A stretch of DNA of 30,863 bases. Origin: CAZDCD01 sp964503885. Its GTDB lineage: Bacteria; Bacteroidota; Bacteroidia; Bacteroidales; UBA10428. Shown piece by piece: positions 6,854 to 15,360 of this stretch. Numbering within the stretch: position 1 is the stretch's first letter; every line of letters starts with the position of its first letter. The stretch is taken from assembly GCA_964503885.1 (NCBI GenBank), contig CAZDCD010000039.1, forward strand, positions 1-30,863, given 5' to 3'. The position numbers and the translations under genes are program-made. The notes beneath the pieces are model-generated. The model ran no database searches. It was not told the origin of the DNA and saw nothing but the letters and a program-made list of their open reading frames with translations.

Positions 6854-8677
6854 TTAATTTTTAAGGAACTTCTTGTTGATCATTTCGTTCTGATAATCGA
6901 ACCTGATGATATACATGCCTTGAGGAATCTCTGTAATATCAATTGTATTGTTCTGTCTTTCAAGAGATACCTGTTTAACCAACGCTCCTATTGCATTGTA
7001 AACCGAAGCCTGTATGGAACTTTCAGGTGATGCGGGCAATGCAACAGTGACCGTATTGCCGGCAGGATTCGGATAGACGAAGATATCGGAATTCATTGTC
7101 ATATTTTCGACCACGGGATTCCCGGTGGATTTATAGGCATTAAATCCGATATATCCGTTGCAATGCAGCCATTCGCTGTTGGATCCTCCGCATGATCCGT
7201 TTTGCCATACACCGGTATTGGTTGACTGGTTTTCAGCCTGCCAAGTAGAACCGCCAACCTGAATGTAATCTACCTGAACATCGCGACCGCTGGCATCGTT
7301 TGTAAATTCAACTGTTATTCCACCTGAGGCTGAAGTAGTAGCCGTATAATTTGACATGCCTGTTCCAAGGGTCCATGTACCTACTGTGCTTCCTCCAACT
7401 TGAAGTCGTATTTGTTCAGAACCTGCTGTTCCGCGAGCCCTTACAGTTATTGAATACGAACCGCCGCTGCTGCTGCCACCGCTTGAACTGCTTGAACTGC
7501 TTGAGCCACCGGACACATCACCGAATCCGATATAACCATTGCAATGCAACCATTCACTGTTCGAACCGCCACAACTTCCATTCTGGTAAACACCGGTATT
7601 TGTGGCTTGATTTTCTGCCTGACGGGTGCTTCCGTTTACGGTAATATAATCAACCTGAACATCACGTCCGCTGGCGTCGTTTGTAAATTGGACATTAATG
7701 CCCCCGGTGCTATTCGTGGAAGCAGTATAATTTTGATAGCCGGTACCAAGTGTCCATGTGCCTATAGTAGAGCCCCCAACTGTTAACCTGATTTGTTCTG
7801 AACCAGCGGTACCCCTTGCACGGACAGTTATTGAATTGCTTCCGCCACTTGAGCTGCCACCACTGCTGCTGCTGCTNNNNNNNNNNNNNNNNNNNNNNNN
7901 NNNNNNNNNNNNNNNNNNNNNNNNNNNNNNNNNNNNNNNNNNNNNNNNNNNNNNNNNNNNNNNNNNNNNNNNNNNNCTGCTGCTACTGCTGCTGCTGCTA
8001 CCTCCGCTACCCACTGTAATATTAGAGTTCCCACTACTTTGATATCCCTCAGTCGCAACTATCTGGTAAGCCCAACTATTCCCCAGATTCCAGCCTTTAT
8101 TCGCCCACGCGTTAATGTGGTTGCTAAAAGTTATGGTTCCGCTCGATCTCTTCGACGTCCGGACACTCCAGTACTGATAAAAAGTTTGAGTGCCGTCAAT
8201 GGAAGGCTGGTTGACTCGCTGGGTCCGATATAAGTTATATGTACCACCATCACTGCTAAAGGATCCTTGTGATGATGCTCCAGGAGGCGTCCAGCTGCCG
8301 TAGTTTTCAACGACGTAATATTCTATGAGTGGGTTTCTCGTCCACCCATAGAGAGCCAGATATCCATTGCTGCCGCCATTGAAACTGCCTGAGTAGGTTA
8401 CAGTTCTATTTGCCCCGGTGCTCCAGCCTTTACCGCAAACAAAATTTCCGACATTGCTCCAATTGACACTGTAATTGCCACCAGATCCTAGATTCATGCT
8501 TACGGACCCACCGCCATCGGTCCAAAATGAATAGAAGTAGCCGTTATTGGTGCCAGTTTGATTTGAGGTGATCGTCTGGCCGGTTGAATGTTGCGTTACG
8601 AAAAACGACAACACGAATGAAAAAACTAATAGGGATAGAATCTTCATCCCATTTCTAAAAAATTGATTTTGTTTCAT
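6854..8677 (-). CDS. Secreted GH11 endo-1,4-beta-xylanase with two CBM60-type modules and T9SS sorting domain
   Basis: Predicted to cut internal beta-1,4 bonds of xylan outside the cell or on its surface. Domains: signal peptide (1-34, ends STGQ); GH11 jelly roll (about 35-222) with nucleophile E119 in NPLIEYYVVENYG and acid/base E210 in ATEGYQSSG; a poly-Ser/Gly linker interrupted by a 100-N gap; a first calcium-dependent xylan-binding CBM60-like module (about 283-393, VRARGTAGSEQIRL, FTNDASGRDVQVDYI, CGGSNSEWLHCNGYIGF); a second Ser/Gly linker; a second, very similar CBM60-like module (about 407-516); and a T9SS type A sorting domain (about 526-607, YPNPAGN, GMYIIRF, KKFLKN). Both modules keep the Cys pair. 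The frame agrees across the gap, but its true length is unknown. GH11 with CBM60 is known from Cellvibrio-type xylanases. The gene has its own terminator and a promoter with the paired GACA motif. Confidence 0.94.
   Translation of the reverse strand: MKQNQFFRNGMKILSLLVFSFVLSFFVTQHSTGQTITSNQTGTNNGYFYSFWTDGGGSVSMNLGSGGNYSVNWSNVGNFVCGKGWSTGANRTVTYSGSFNGGSNGYLALYGWTRNPLIEYYVVENYGSWTPPGASSQGSFSSDGGTYNLYRTQRVNQPSIDGTQTFYQYWSVRTSKRSSGTITFSNHINAWANKGWNLGNSWAYQIVATEGYQSSGNSNITVGSGGSSSSSSSXXXXXXXXXXXXXXXXXXXXXXXXXXXXXXXXXXSSSSSGGSSSGGSNSITVRARGTAGSEQIRLTVGGSTIGTWTLGTGYQNYTASTNSTGGINVQFTNDASGRDVQVDYITVNGSTRQAENQATNTGVYQNGSCGGSNSEWLHCNGYIGFGDVSGGSSSSSSSSGGSSSGGSYSITVRARGTAGSEQIRLQVGGSTVGTWTLGTGMSNYTATTSASGGITVEFTNDASGRDVQVDYIQVGGSTWQAENQSTNTGVWQNGSCGGSNSEWLHCNGYIGFNAYKSTGNPVVENMTMNSDIFVYPNPAGNTVTVALPASPESSIQASVYNAIGALVKQVSLERQNNTIDITEIPQGMYIIRFDYQNEMINKKFLKN
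7877..7976. other. Scaffold gap (100 N) in the xylanase poly-Ser linker
   Basis: Exactly 100 N flanked on both sides by AGC/AGT-type trinucleotide repeats that encode Ser. The length is a placeholder. The gap probably reflects failure to assemble the repeat, so the linker length is unknown. Confidence 0.95.
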
Positions 8678-8771
8678 AAGTCTTTAAGTTAAGTGTGGAT
8701 AATTGTTTGAAAAGTTTTTTTCCATAAAAATGAGTTTTAATGATTAAGTAATCTGGGTTGATTTGATTACT

Positions 8772-8840
8772 AAAATAATTATTCACTAAAACCTTGTCTT
8801 GGAAATTTGTCCCGAAAGCTGGTAATTTTGTCTCTTAGTA
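8772..8840 (-). promoter_or_regulatory. Xylanase promoter with paired GACA operator
   Basis: Read on the minus strand, the operator has GACA (8834-8831) and GGGACA (8815-8810), start to start 21 bp. A -7-like TATTTTAG (8779-8772, 7 of 8 to TAnnTTTG) lies 31 nt from the proximal box. The same arrangement, with identical 21-bp and 31-nt distances, lies before the next gene (10196-10263). The inferred 5' leader of the xylanase is about 90 nt. The bound factor is probably the neighbouring HTCS; this is inference. Confidence 0.6.
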
Positions 8841-8869
8841 CATAAGATTCTGAATTTCAATACATCCAA

Positions 8870-10171
8870 CTAAAAATAGAGTTTCTTTATTTCTCCATTT
8901 TCGATATACTTCTTCACATCGTATTTAAGAAAAGGAAATACTCTGTACAATCGCTTAAAAATTCCCCGTTCATTCATTGCCGTTGCATACTGCACATACA
9001 CCGGATCAAGCGAAAGGTGCCTTTCTTCGGTCCGTGCACGCATATAATAAATGAAATTAAGCGCCAGCAACAACAATGAATGTTTCAATGCTACTCCAAA
9101 TCCCAGACTCGAAATAAAAGGGATAGATATCAACCACCACGAAATATTTTTACTGATATATGCCGGATGCTTTATAAACCGGTACGGACCATTGGTAATT
9201 ATTCCTCGGTTGGTAAGATTTGAAAACCGCACTCCGAAAACAATGGTAGCTGTTACATAAATGGTAATCAACAATAGAATAACCGATCCCCACAACTTGT
9301 ATAATCCGAAGTTGTTGGCCAGCATATTGCCCCAGAAATACGAATCGTCGTAGCTGAGGTACGAGTTTGAAAATAACGACCAGAATGGCTGGTAACACTG
9401 TAATGCAACAATCCATCCGAAAATGGACGGCTCGGCAGTACGAATATGCGAATCGAAAATTTTCAGGGTTAACAGGTAGCCGGCACTTACAAAGAGCAGA
9501 TCGATTGAGTAAAGCAGGTTATACATATAATCAAAAAACAGCGGAAATTCGTTTCTTACGTGATTAAAACTATTGGTCAACAGTATGCCGGTATTATTCA
9601 TCAGGTAGGTAAACATCAGGGCAAGAAAAAAAACCTTCACCAGCCATCCCAGGAAATGGTATTTCAAAGCGTTTTTGTCAATTACTTTCCACCGGAATAG
9701 GAAGAAATTTCCGGCATGCCAGTAGCTGTCTTCCGGTTCCTTCATATACCGGTCGAGAATAAAAAAATAGGGAATACTGCCCACAAGGAGAATAGGCAAA
9801 AGTAATTTTACCAGTCGGAAATAATTGAAATAAAATTCACCATGATATTCAGGGAACAGCCAATAGAACATGGCTGCCAGACCGATAGTACCATAAAGTC
9901 CCAAAAGTTTGATGAACACTCTTCTTACATCTATCGGGTGTCCTTTCGAAAAATCGATACCCGATGAGTATTTATGATATTTGCTCAGTTGGATCTTTTC
10001 CAGGACAATTATTGTGAATGCCACTGTACCCATTGAAATGATAGCGCTCCAGAAAGCATCTACCGAGTATTTCTTAAGAAAATGGATGGTGATAAAGTAA
10101 ACCAATACACCTGCAAGTCCGACATGAAACAATGTAGCAGAGCGCGGAATTGAGTAATACTTTTTCTTCAT
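8870..10171 (-). CDS. Polytopic membrane protein with ICMT/PEMT-like methyltransferase C-terminus
   Basis: This 433-residue protein has about nine hydrophobic segments. The last part (about residues 315-425) carries the pattern of the isoprenylcysteine carboxyl methyltransferase / phospholipid methyltransferase superfamily: NRGIITNGPYRFIKHPAYIS, then RTEERHLSLDPVYVQYA. In that superfamily these motifs bind S-adenosylmethionine and the lipid-side substrate in the membrane. The N-terminal 300 residues (six or seven membrane segments) are not recognised. Bacteria lack prenylated CaaX proteins, so the substrate is unknown. It lies between a xylanase and an HTCS on the same strand, and its promoter shares the xylanase operator motif, so it is probably co-induced by xylan breakdown products. 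The start ATG 10171 fits (MKKKYYSIPRS). Confidence 0.75.
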   Translation of the reverse strand: MKKKYYSIPRSATLFHVGLAGVLVYFITIHFLKKYSVDAFWSAIISMGTVAFTIIVLEKIQLSKYHKYSSGIDFSKGHPIDVRRVFIKLLGLYGTIGLAAMFYWLFPEYHGEFYFNYFRLVKLLLPILLVGSIPYFFILDRYMKEPEDSYWHAGNFFLFRWKVIDKNALKYHFLGWLVKVFFLALMFTYLMNNTGILLTNSFNHVRNEFPLFFDYMYNLLYSIDLLFVSAGYLLTLKIFDSHIRTAEPSIFGWIVALQCYQPFWSLFSNSYLSYDDSYFWGNMLANNFGLYKLWGSVILLLITIYVTATIVFGVRFSNLTNRGIITNGPYRFIKHPAYISKNISWWLISIPFISSLGFGVALKHSLLLLALNFIYYMRARTEERHLSLDPVYVQYATAMNERGIFKRLYRVFPFLKYDVKKYIENGEIKKLYF

Positions 10172-10195
10172 TTTTGTACTTCTTTACTAAAAGTT

Positions 10196-10263
10196 TAAAA
10201 ATAGGGTCATATGGTTAGAAGGAATTGTAATATTGTCCGGTTTTCTTGGAATTCTGTCTCTAA
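10196..10263 (-). promoter_or_regulatory. Promoter of the membrane methyltransferase-like gene with paired GACA operator
   Basis: On the minus strand: GACA (10258-10255) and CCGGACA (10240-10234), start to start 21 bp, then a -7-like TATTTTTA (10203-10196) 31 nt from the proximal box. Between and around the boxes many positions agree with the xylanase promoter (shared AGAGACA, AATT and GGACAA). It overlaps the stop codon of the HTCS gene. The leader would be about 20 nt. Confidence 0.6.
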
Positions 10264-13200
10264 TCAGTTATTTCAGCATCGGTATTTTTCGATGTAAATT
10301 CCTTGGGTGTTACTTTGTAATGTTCCTTGAACACTTTACTGAAATAAGCAGGATCACCAAACCCTGTATCGTAAGCTACTTCACTTATTGACATAGAGCT
10401 TTTTATAAGTAGTTCCGTGGCTTTTTTCATCCGGACATTCTTTATCAGATCGTTGATCGACAAATTCGATATGGCTTTCAATTTTTTATAGAAAACACTT
10501 CGGCTCATACCTATTTCCGTTATGATATCGTTAACCGTAAATGAGGGGTCCCTATAATTTGCGTGAATGATCTGAAATACTTTTTCAATAAAGATCTTAT
10601 CGAGTGAACCGACAGGAACCGAAGGATTTACTTTACCATCACTCCCGATAAAGTATTCCTTTAGTGTATTCCGCTGCCTGATAAGGTTTTTGATCCGCGA
10701 TTTCAGCAGTTCTTCATCAAATGGTTTGTATATGTAATCATCGGCGCCGGTCTCAAAACCCATGATATGATCTTCGGTAGTTGCTTTTGCCGTTAACAAT
10801 ATAACCGGAATGTGGGAAAAACGCATATCGGATTTTATTTTTTTACAGAGTTCAAAGCCATCCATTTCCGGCATCATCACATCACTGATGATCAGGTCGG
10901 GCATAAATGCCGTTATCCAATGCATTCCGCTCAGCGGATTGGTTTCCTTCACCACATTGAATTCGTTCTTTAGTATATCAGCTAGGTAATCACAGATCTC
11001 CTGCTTATCGTCGATGATCAGGATGGTCTTCTCGAACAGAAATTCCGGCTCTTTCCCTATGTCATTTTCATCGGTGGCAAGAGCATCGGCCGCAGTGTTC
11101 AGGGAGAATGAAACTACAGTATCTATTCCATTATAGACCTGACCTTCGGGTATGGGAATAGCTACCGAGAAAACACTGCCTTTGCCTTCGGTGCTGCTTA
11201 CAGTGATTATACCTCCATGCAGTTCCACAAGCTTTTTTGTTAGGTTCAGTCCTATACCCGACCCGGTTTCCGTATTCGAATTGCCGTTTGTACTGTAGAA
11301 GCGGTCAAATATCTTGCCGAGTATAGGAGCGGCAATTCCCCTGCCTGTATCACTGATCTCAATCACAAAGGCATTTTCAAGCAGTTCCGACCCTGGATTA
11401 AAATCGATCCTGATTTTCACGGTGCCTCCTTCAAATGTATTTTTCACGGCATTGGAAAGGATGTTTGTGATGATTTTCTCAATCTTATCTCCATCCACTT
11501 TGGTAATAAATTCCCTCCTGTTGGCCTCAAACAATAGGGTTATGTTTTTCTCCCTGGCATGTTGGCTGAACCTGTTCACAATTGTAAGGATGATCTCCGG
11601 TATGTTTACCGGCTGCAGATCCAGCTGCATTTTGTTGTTCTCGATCTTGCGAAAATCGAGTATCTGGTCCACCAGGGTCTTCAGGTTCAATACGTTTTCC
11701 CGTATAATATCCAGCTCATGGATCTTAGTGCCCTTTTTTACAAGCGTGTTCAACGGTCCGTCAATAAGGGTAAGCGGAGTCCTGAGTTCATGTGAGATAT
11801 TGGTAAAGAACTGGAATTTAAGCTGGTTTAGCTCTTCCGATTTCTGTTTCTCAATGTGCTCAATCCATAATTTGTTTTTGAAATTCACAGAGATGATCGT
11901 GTATTTTCTGAAGAAATAAAGCACGATCAAAATGACTAAGGCATAGAACGATTTGGCCCACCAGGTTAACCACCAGGGCGGTAAAATGTGGATCAGCAAC
12001 GATGCTCCCTGTTCATTCCATAATCCATCGCTGTTTGAAGCCTTCACAATAAAGGTGTACCTGCCCGGATCGAGATTGGTATATGTAGCCATACGATTGG
12101 TCCCGACTGTATTCCAGTCTTTGTCAAATCCTTCAAGCATAAACTTATACTGGTTATTTTCGGGAGCGATATAATTCAGGGCAGCAAATTCAATGCTGAA
12201 AATAGAATACTTGTGCGGCAGGGTAATTTCTTTTGTCTCGTTGATGTGCTTTTTCAGCAACGAATCACCCGAACCGATTTCAACCGATTTATTGAATACC
12301 AGAAAATCGGTAAACACTATTTTTGGGATGTAGGGATTATCCTTTATGCTGTCCGGATGGAACACATTAAATCCGTTGATGCCTCCGAAATAAATTTCCC
12401 CCTTTTTGTTTTTAAATACCGACCGGCTGTTGAACTCATTTTCCTGGAGTCCGTCGCTCACATCGAAATTTTTAAATATCCGTTTTTCAGGATGTGTAAC
12501 GCCACCGATGAATTTTGAAATTCCGTTGTTTGTGCTGAGCCACAGATTGCCGTGGTCGTCTTCGCAGATGCTTTTGACCGAATTATTTGGCAGTCCGTCT
12601 TCAGTCATAAAATGGATAAATGAACTGTCATGCCGGTTGAACAGGTTCAGCCCGTTGTTAGTTCCGAGCCAGATATGTCCCTTGCTGTCTTCAAAAATAT
12701 CAATGGCTCCGTTATAACTGATGCTTGTTTCATCTGCGGGATCGTGTTTGTAGGTTGTAAAGGTCCCCTTGGATTTATTGTAGATATCCACCGCGGTAGT
12801 GCTCGACAGCCATAGCTCACCGCAACTGCTTTCCACTACTGCCCTTACCCAGTTGTCCGAAATGCTGTTTTTACCGATCTCTGTCTGAAAACGGGTGAAT
12901 TTTTTTGTAGTGGCCGAATACTTATTCAGTCCGCCGAGCATTGAGGCTATCCAAAGATCTCCCTCACAATCTTCAATAATGTCGTAAACACTGTTTCCAC
13001 CGATAGTGGCAGAATCCTTTTCATTATAATTAAAACGCACGAATGAACCCTTGGAAGGCAAAAAAAGATTCAAACCTCCGCCCCACGTACCTATCCACAT
13101 ATTGTTCCTTGAGTCGCGGCAGATGGCCCATACCGCATCCGATCCCAGTGAGTGGTCATTTTTATAGTCATAAACATAATACCGGAAAGTATTCTCTTTC

Positions 13201-14381
13201 TCGTTCAACACATTAAGCCCACCCTCGGTGCCGACCCATAAAAGATCGTCTTCATCATAGATCACATTGATATGATTGTTGTTAAGGGTATTGCTGTTGT
13301 TTGGTATGTGCCTGTAATGCCTGAATTTCTGAAGGAGTTCATTGAATAAGCTTAATCCGGCTCCGAAAGTACCTGCCCACAAGGTATTCTGGTTGTCCAG
13401 GAATAAGCAATGGATGGAATTGTCAGAGATGCTTGAATTGTCTCCCGGGTTATTCATGTATCTTGTGACTTTGCACTTGTTTTCATCGAAACCGTGCAGG
13501 TCAATCCTGTTTAATCCCCCGTTTTCCACACCTATCCAGAGCCTGTTTTGTTTATCTTCGATAATGTCAAGGACTGCTCCTTTCCCGATCGTTGAAGGAT
13601 CTTCGGGATCGTGCCTGAAATTAATAAACCGGGGCGATGACGGGTTGTTGCCAGGATACTGCATCAGGCTCAAACCCTCGGAATTGGTCCCGATCCAAAT
13701 TCTCCCGCGGGAGTCTTCGTATAACGAACGGATAAAATCATCGCTGATCGAAGCAGGATTGTTTTTTATATGCCTGAAAACCTGGTATGAATAATCGGAT
13801 GTGTCAAGCAGCCAGAGCCCATTATATGTAGCAATCCAGAAATTGTCGTTCCTGTCTTTCAGGATATCATCAATATTTACATTGCCACAGATCTGCCTGG
13901 CTTTTAAATTTACGGGTGAGAACAGGTACAGTCCGCCGGGTGATCCGATCAGCAAAGTCCCGTCGTCGTATTCAGATACACAATCCACAAAGTTCTTTAT
14001 GGCATTTAACGGAATGAACTCATCTTTTTCCCTGTCGTACAGATTCAGGTCTTCCTGAGTGCCTACCCAGAAATTGCCTGCCTTATCCTCATAGATCAGT
14101 GTAATAAGGTTATTGTTCAGGCTTCGGGTATTTTTGGCATTATGCTTGTAAATACTGAAATCGTATCCGTTGTATTTGTTTATTCCGTCGCTTGTACCGA
14201 ACCACAGGAAACCCTCCTTGTCCTGTCCGATGCATTTCACCCAGCTCCTGGACAAACCATCGTGTACAGAAAGGTAATGGAATTTAATATCTGTATCTTG
14301 TGAAAAAGCAGTCGGATGGATGAATATAACAATACAGATAATTAAGAACGCGTTGAAAGAATACCCTTTATACTTCAGCAT
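10260..14381 (-). CDS. Hybrid two-component system (HTCS) regulator
   Basis: A one-protein sensor and transcription factor of the kind that controls polysaccharide use in Bacteroidota. Order in 1373 residues: signal peptide (1-27); two seven-bladed-type regulator propellers (about 30-720) with many repeats such as DSRGRIWIGTN and DKAGNFWVGTQ; a Y_Y_Y domain (about 735-800); one TM (about 806-826); HisKA with phospho-acceptor H864 in NISHELRTPL; HATPase with DTGRGI and GSGIGLNL; a receiver with D1167 in IISDVMMPEMDG; and an AraC-type HTH pair (about 1275-1365, GFGDPAYFSKVFKEHYKVTPKEF). All catalytic residues are present. The periplasmic sensor probably binds an oligosaccharide; the adjacent xylanase points to xylo-oligosaccharides, which is inference. 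Its target may be the paired GACA motif before the next two genes. Confidence 0.96.
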   Translation of the reverse strand: MLKYKGYSFNAFLIICIVIFIHPTAFSQDTDIKFHYLSVHDGLSRSWVKCIGQDKEGFLWFGTSDGINKYNGYDFSIYKHNAKNTRSLNNNLITLIYEDKAGNFWVGTQEDLNLYDREKDEFIPLNAIKNFVDCVSEYDDGTLLIGSPGGLYLFSPVNLKARQICGNVNIDDILKDRNDNFWIATYNGLWLLDTSDYSYQVFRHIKNNPASISDDFIRSLYEDSRGRIWIGTNSEGLSLMQYPGNNPSSPRFINFRHDPEDPSTIGKGAVLDIIEDKQNRLWIGVENGGLNRIDLHGFDENKCKVTRYMNNPGDNSSISDNSIHCLFLDNQNTLWAGTFGAGLSLFNELLQKFRHYRHIPNNSNTLNNNHINVIYDEDDLLWVGTEGGLNVLNEKENTFRYYVYDYKNDHSLGSDAVWAICRDSRNNMWIGTWGGGLNLFLPSKGSFVRFNYNEKDSATIGGNSVYDIIEDCEGDLWIASMLGGLNKYSATTKKFTRFQTEIGKNSISDNWVRAVVESSCGELWLSSTTAVDIYNKSKGTFTTYKHDPADETSISYNGAIDIFEDSKGHIWLGTNNGLNLFNRHDSSFIHFMTEDGLPNNSVKSICEDDHGNLWLSTNNGISKFIGGVTHPEKRIFKNFDVSDGLQENEFNSRSVFKNKKGEIYFGGINGFNVFHPDSIKDNPYIPKIVFTDFLVFNKSVEIGSGDSLLKKHINETKEITLPHKYSIFSIEFAALNYIAPENNQYKFMLEGFDKDWNTVGTNRMATYTNLDPGRYTFIVKASNSDGLWNEQGASLLIHILPPWWLTWWAKSFYALVILIVLYFFRKYTIISVNFKNKLWIEHIEKQKSEELNQLKFQFFTNISHELRTPLTLIDGPLNTLVKKGTKIHELDIIRENVLNLKTLVDQILDFRKIENNKMQLDLQPVNIPEIILTIVNRFSQHAREKNITLLFEANRREFITKVDGDKIEKIITNILSNAVKNTFEGGTVKIRIDFNPGSELLENAFVIEISDTGRGIAAPILGKIFDRFYSTNGNSNTETGSGIGLNLTKKLVELHGGIITVSSTEGKGSVFSVAIPIPEGQVYNGIDTVVSFSLNTAADALATDENDIGKEPEFLFEKTILIIDDKQEICDYLADILKNEFNVVKETNPLSGMHWITAFMPDLIISDVMMPEMDGFELCKKIKSDMRFSHIPVILLTAKATTEDHIMGFETGADDYIYKPFDEELLKSRIKNLIRQRNTLKEYFIGSDGKVNPSVPVGSLDKIFIEKVFQIIHANYRDPSFTVNDIITEIGMSRSVFYKKLKAISNLSINDLIKNVRMKKATELLIKSSMSISEVAYDTGFGDPAYFSKVFKEHYKVTPKEFTSKNTDAEITD

Positions 14382-14646
14382 CCTCTAAATGAAATTGAGA
14401 TTGTTGGATTAGAACTTTAGTATCTCAGTTTATCGCAATGCATATAAGTATACTATACACAGGTAAACTGGTAAGAATAATGATTGGATTTAATATGGGT
14501 TTTCAGGTGCTAAAACCACTCCAATATACGAAAAAAAATTGATATGCTGGTCTAGGAGGAGTAATTATATAGGGAAATCATCAGGGAGGGCCTGTACAGC
14601 GGATGATCGCTCCTACCCGGTCAACATAACGGAATCAGCATGCAGA

Positions 14647-15165
14647 TCAGATAAATTTTACTACCTCAGTGAGCTCCTTCCTCACTTTCAATCTTTTTTT
14701 CCTGAAATCTTTTCGCGGATAACCCAGCGGGGTAACGGCAAATATCTTCTCGTTATCCTCCAGGTTCAGGACTTCTTTCATCCTGAAAGGATCGAATGCA
14801 GCAATCCAGCATGTGGCCACACCTTCGAATTCCGCAGCCAGTATCATATGATCCATGGCAATGGTCAGATCGGTCTCGATGGAATTGTACCCGTCGTACC
14901 GTCTTACCCATGATTCTTCTTCATTTCCCGACACGATAAGGATATGGGGAGCATCGTTAAACCACGATTTCAGGTAGCATGACTTTACCTTATTGAGCCA
15001 TTCGGGCGAAGAAACCAGGATGAATTTCCATGGCTGGCGGTTAGCTGCCGAGGGAGCCAGGCGCCCTGCATCGAGTATGCGCCTGAGTTTTTCGGATTCC
15101 ACAGGGTACTTCGGATCATAGTCGCGTATGCTTTCGCGGTTTCTGATCAGGTCGTAATAATTCAT
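14647..15165 (-). CDS. Nitroreductase family protein
   Basis: FMN-dependent NAD(P)H oxidoreductase fold. From ATG 15165 it is 172 residues, starting MNYYDLIRNRESIRDYDPKY, the typical N-terminus in which the RxSxRxY pattern contacts FMN. Other family features are APSAANRQPWKFILVSS, an AMDHMILAAEFEGVATCWI segment and VTPLGYPRKDFRKK near the end. The frame extends upstream to 15297, but those 44 residues are basic and unlike the family, so 15165 is preferred. The natural substrate cannot be told from sequence. It is divergent from the P-loop gene at 15361 and lies 265 nt upstream of the HTCS gene on the same strand. Confidence 0.9.
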   Translation of the reverse strand: MNYYDLIRNRESIRDYDPKYPVESEKLRRILDAGRLAPSAANRQPWKFILVSSPEWLNKVKSCYLKSWFNDAPHILIVSGNEEESWVRRYDGYNSIETDLTIAMDHMILAAEFEGVATCWIAAFDPFRMKEVLNLEDNEKIFAVTPLGYPRKDFRKKRLKVRKELTEVVKFI

Positions 15166-15306
15166 AGAAGCGGATTTTTTATGCAAGTTACCTGAAAGTT
15201 TACTGCAAATCAACCTCTGTGAAACAATTTCTTTGGAAATGCCCTGAAACCGGGTGGCACGATTTTTTTTGCAAAATCCGGAACTGCCAAATGTCATATG
15301 TATAGT

Positions 15307-15341
15307 GTTGAAATATGAATAATTTCACACACCATTTCAAC
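15307..15341. promoter_or_regulatory. Spaced inverted repeat before the cDPG-synthetase-like gene
   Basis: GTTGAAAT (15307-15314) and ATTTCAAC (15334-15341) are perfect 8-bp arms separated by 19 nt. A third, partly overlapping arm AATTTCACAC (15321-15330) can also pair with the first. It lies in the divergent spacer, 20 nt before ATG 15361, so it could be an operator or a leader hairpin. A strong ribosome-binding site (CGGAGG) follows it. Confidence 0.4.
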
Positions 15342-15360
15342 AGGTTAAACGGAGGTAAAT

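Noticed and set aside
7130..7840. The repeated CBM DNA as an assembly error
   Set aside because: The two copies differ at many silent and coding positions, so they are genuine duplicated modules.
11314..14058. Plus-strand ORFs of 60-201 codons inside the HTCS gene
   Set aside because: They lie opposite an intact 1373-residue reading frame and have no recognisable features.
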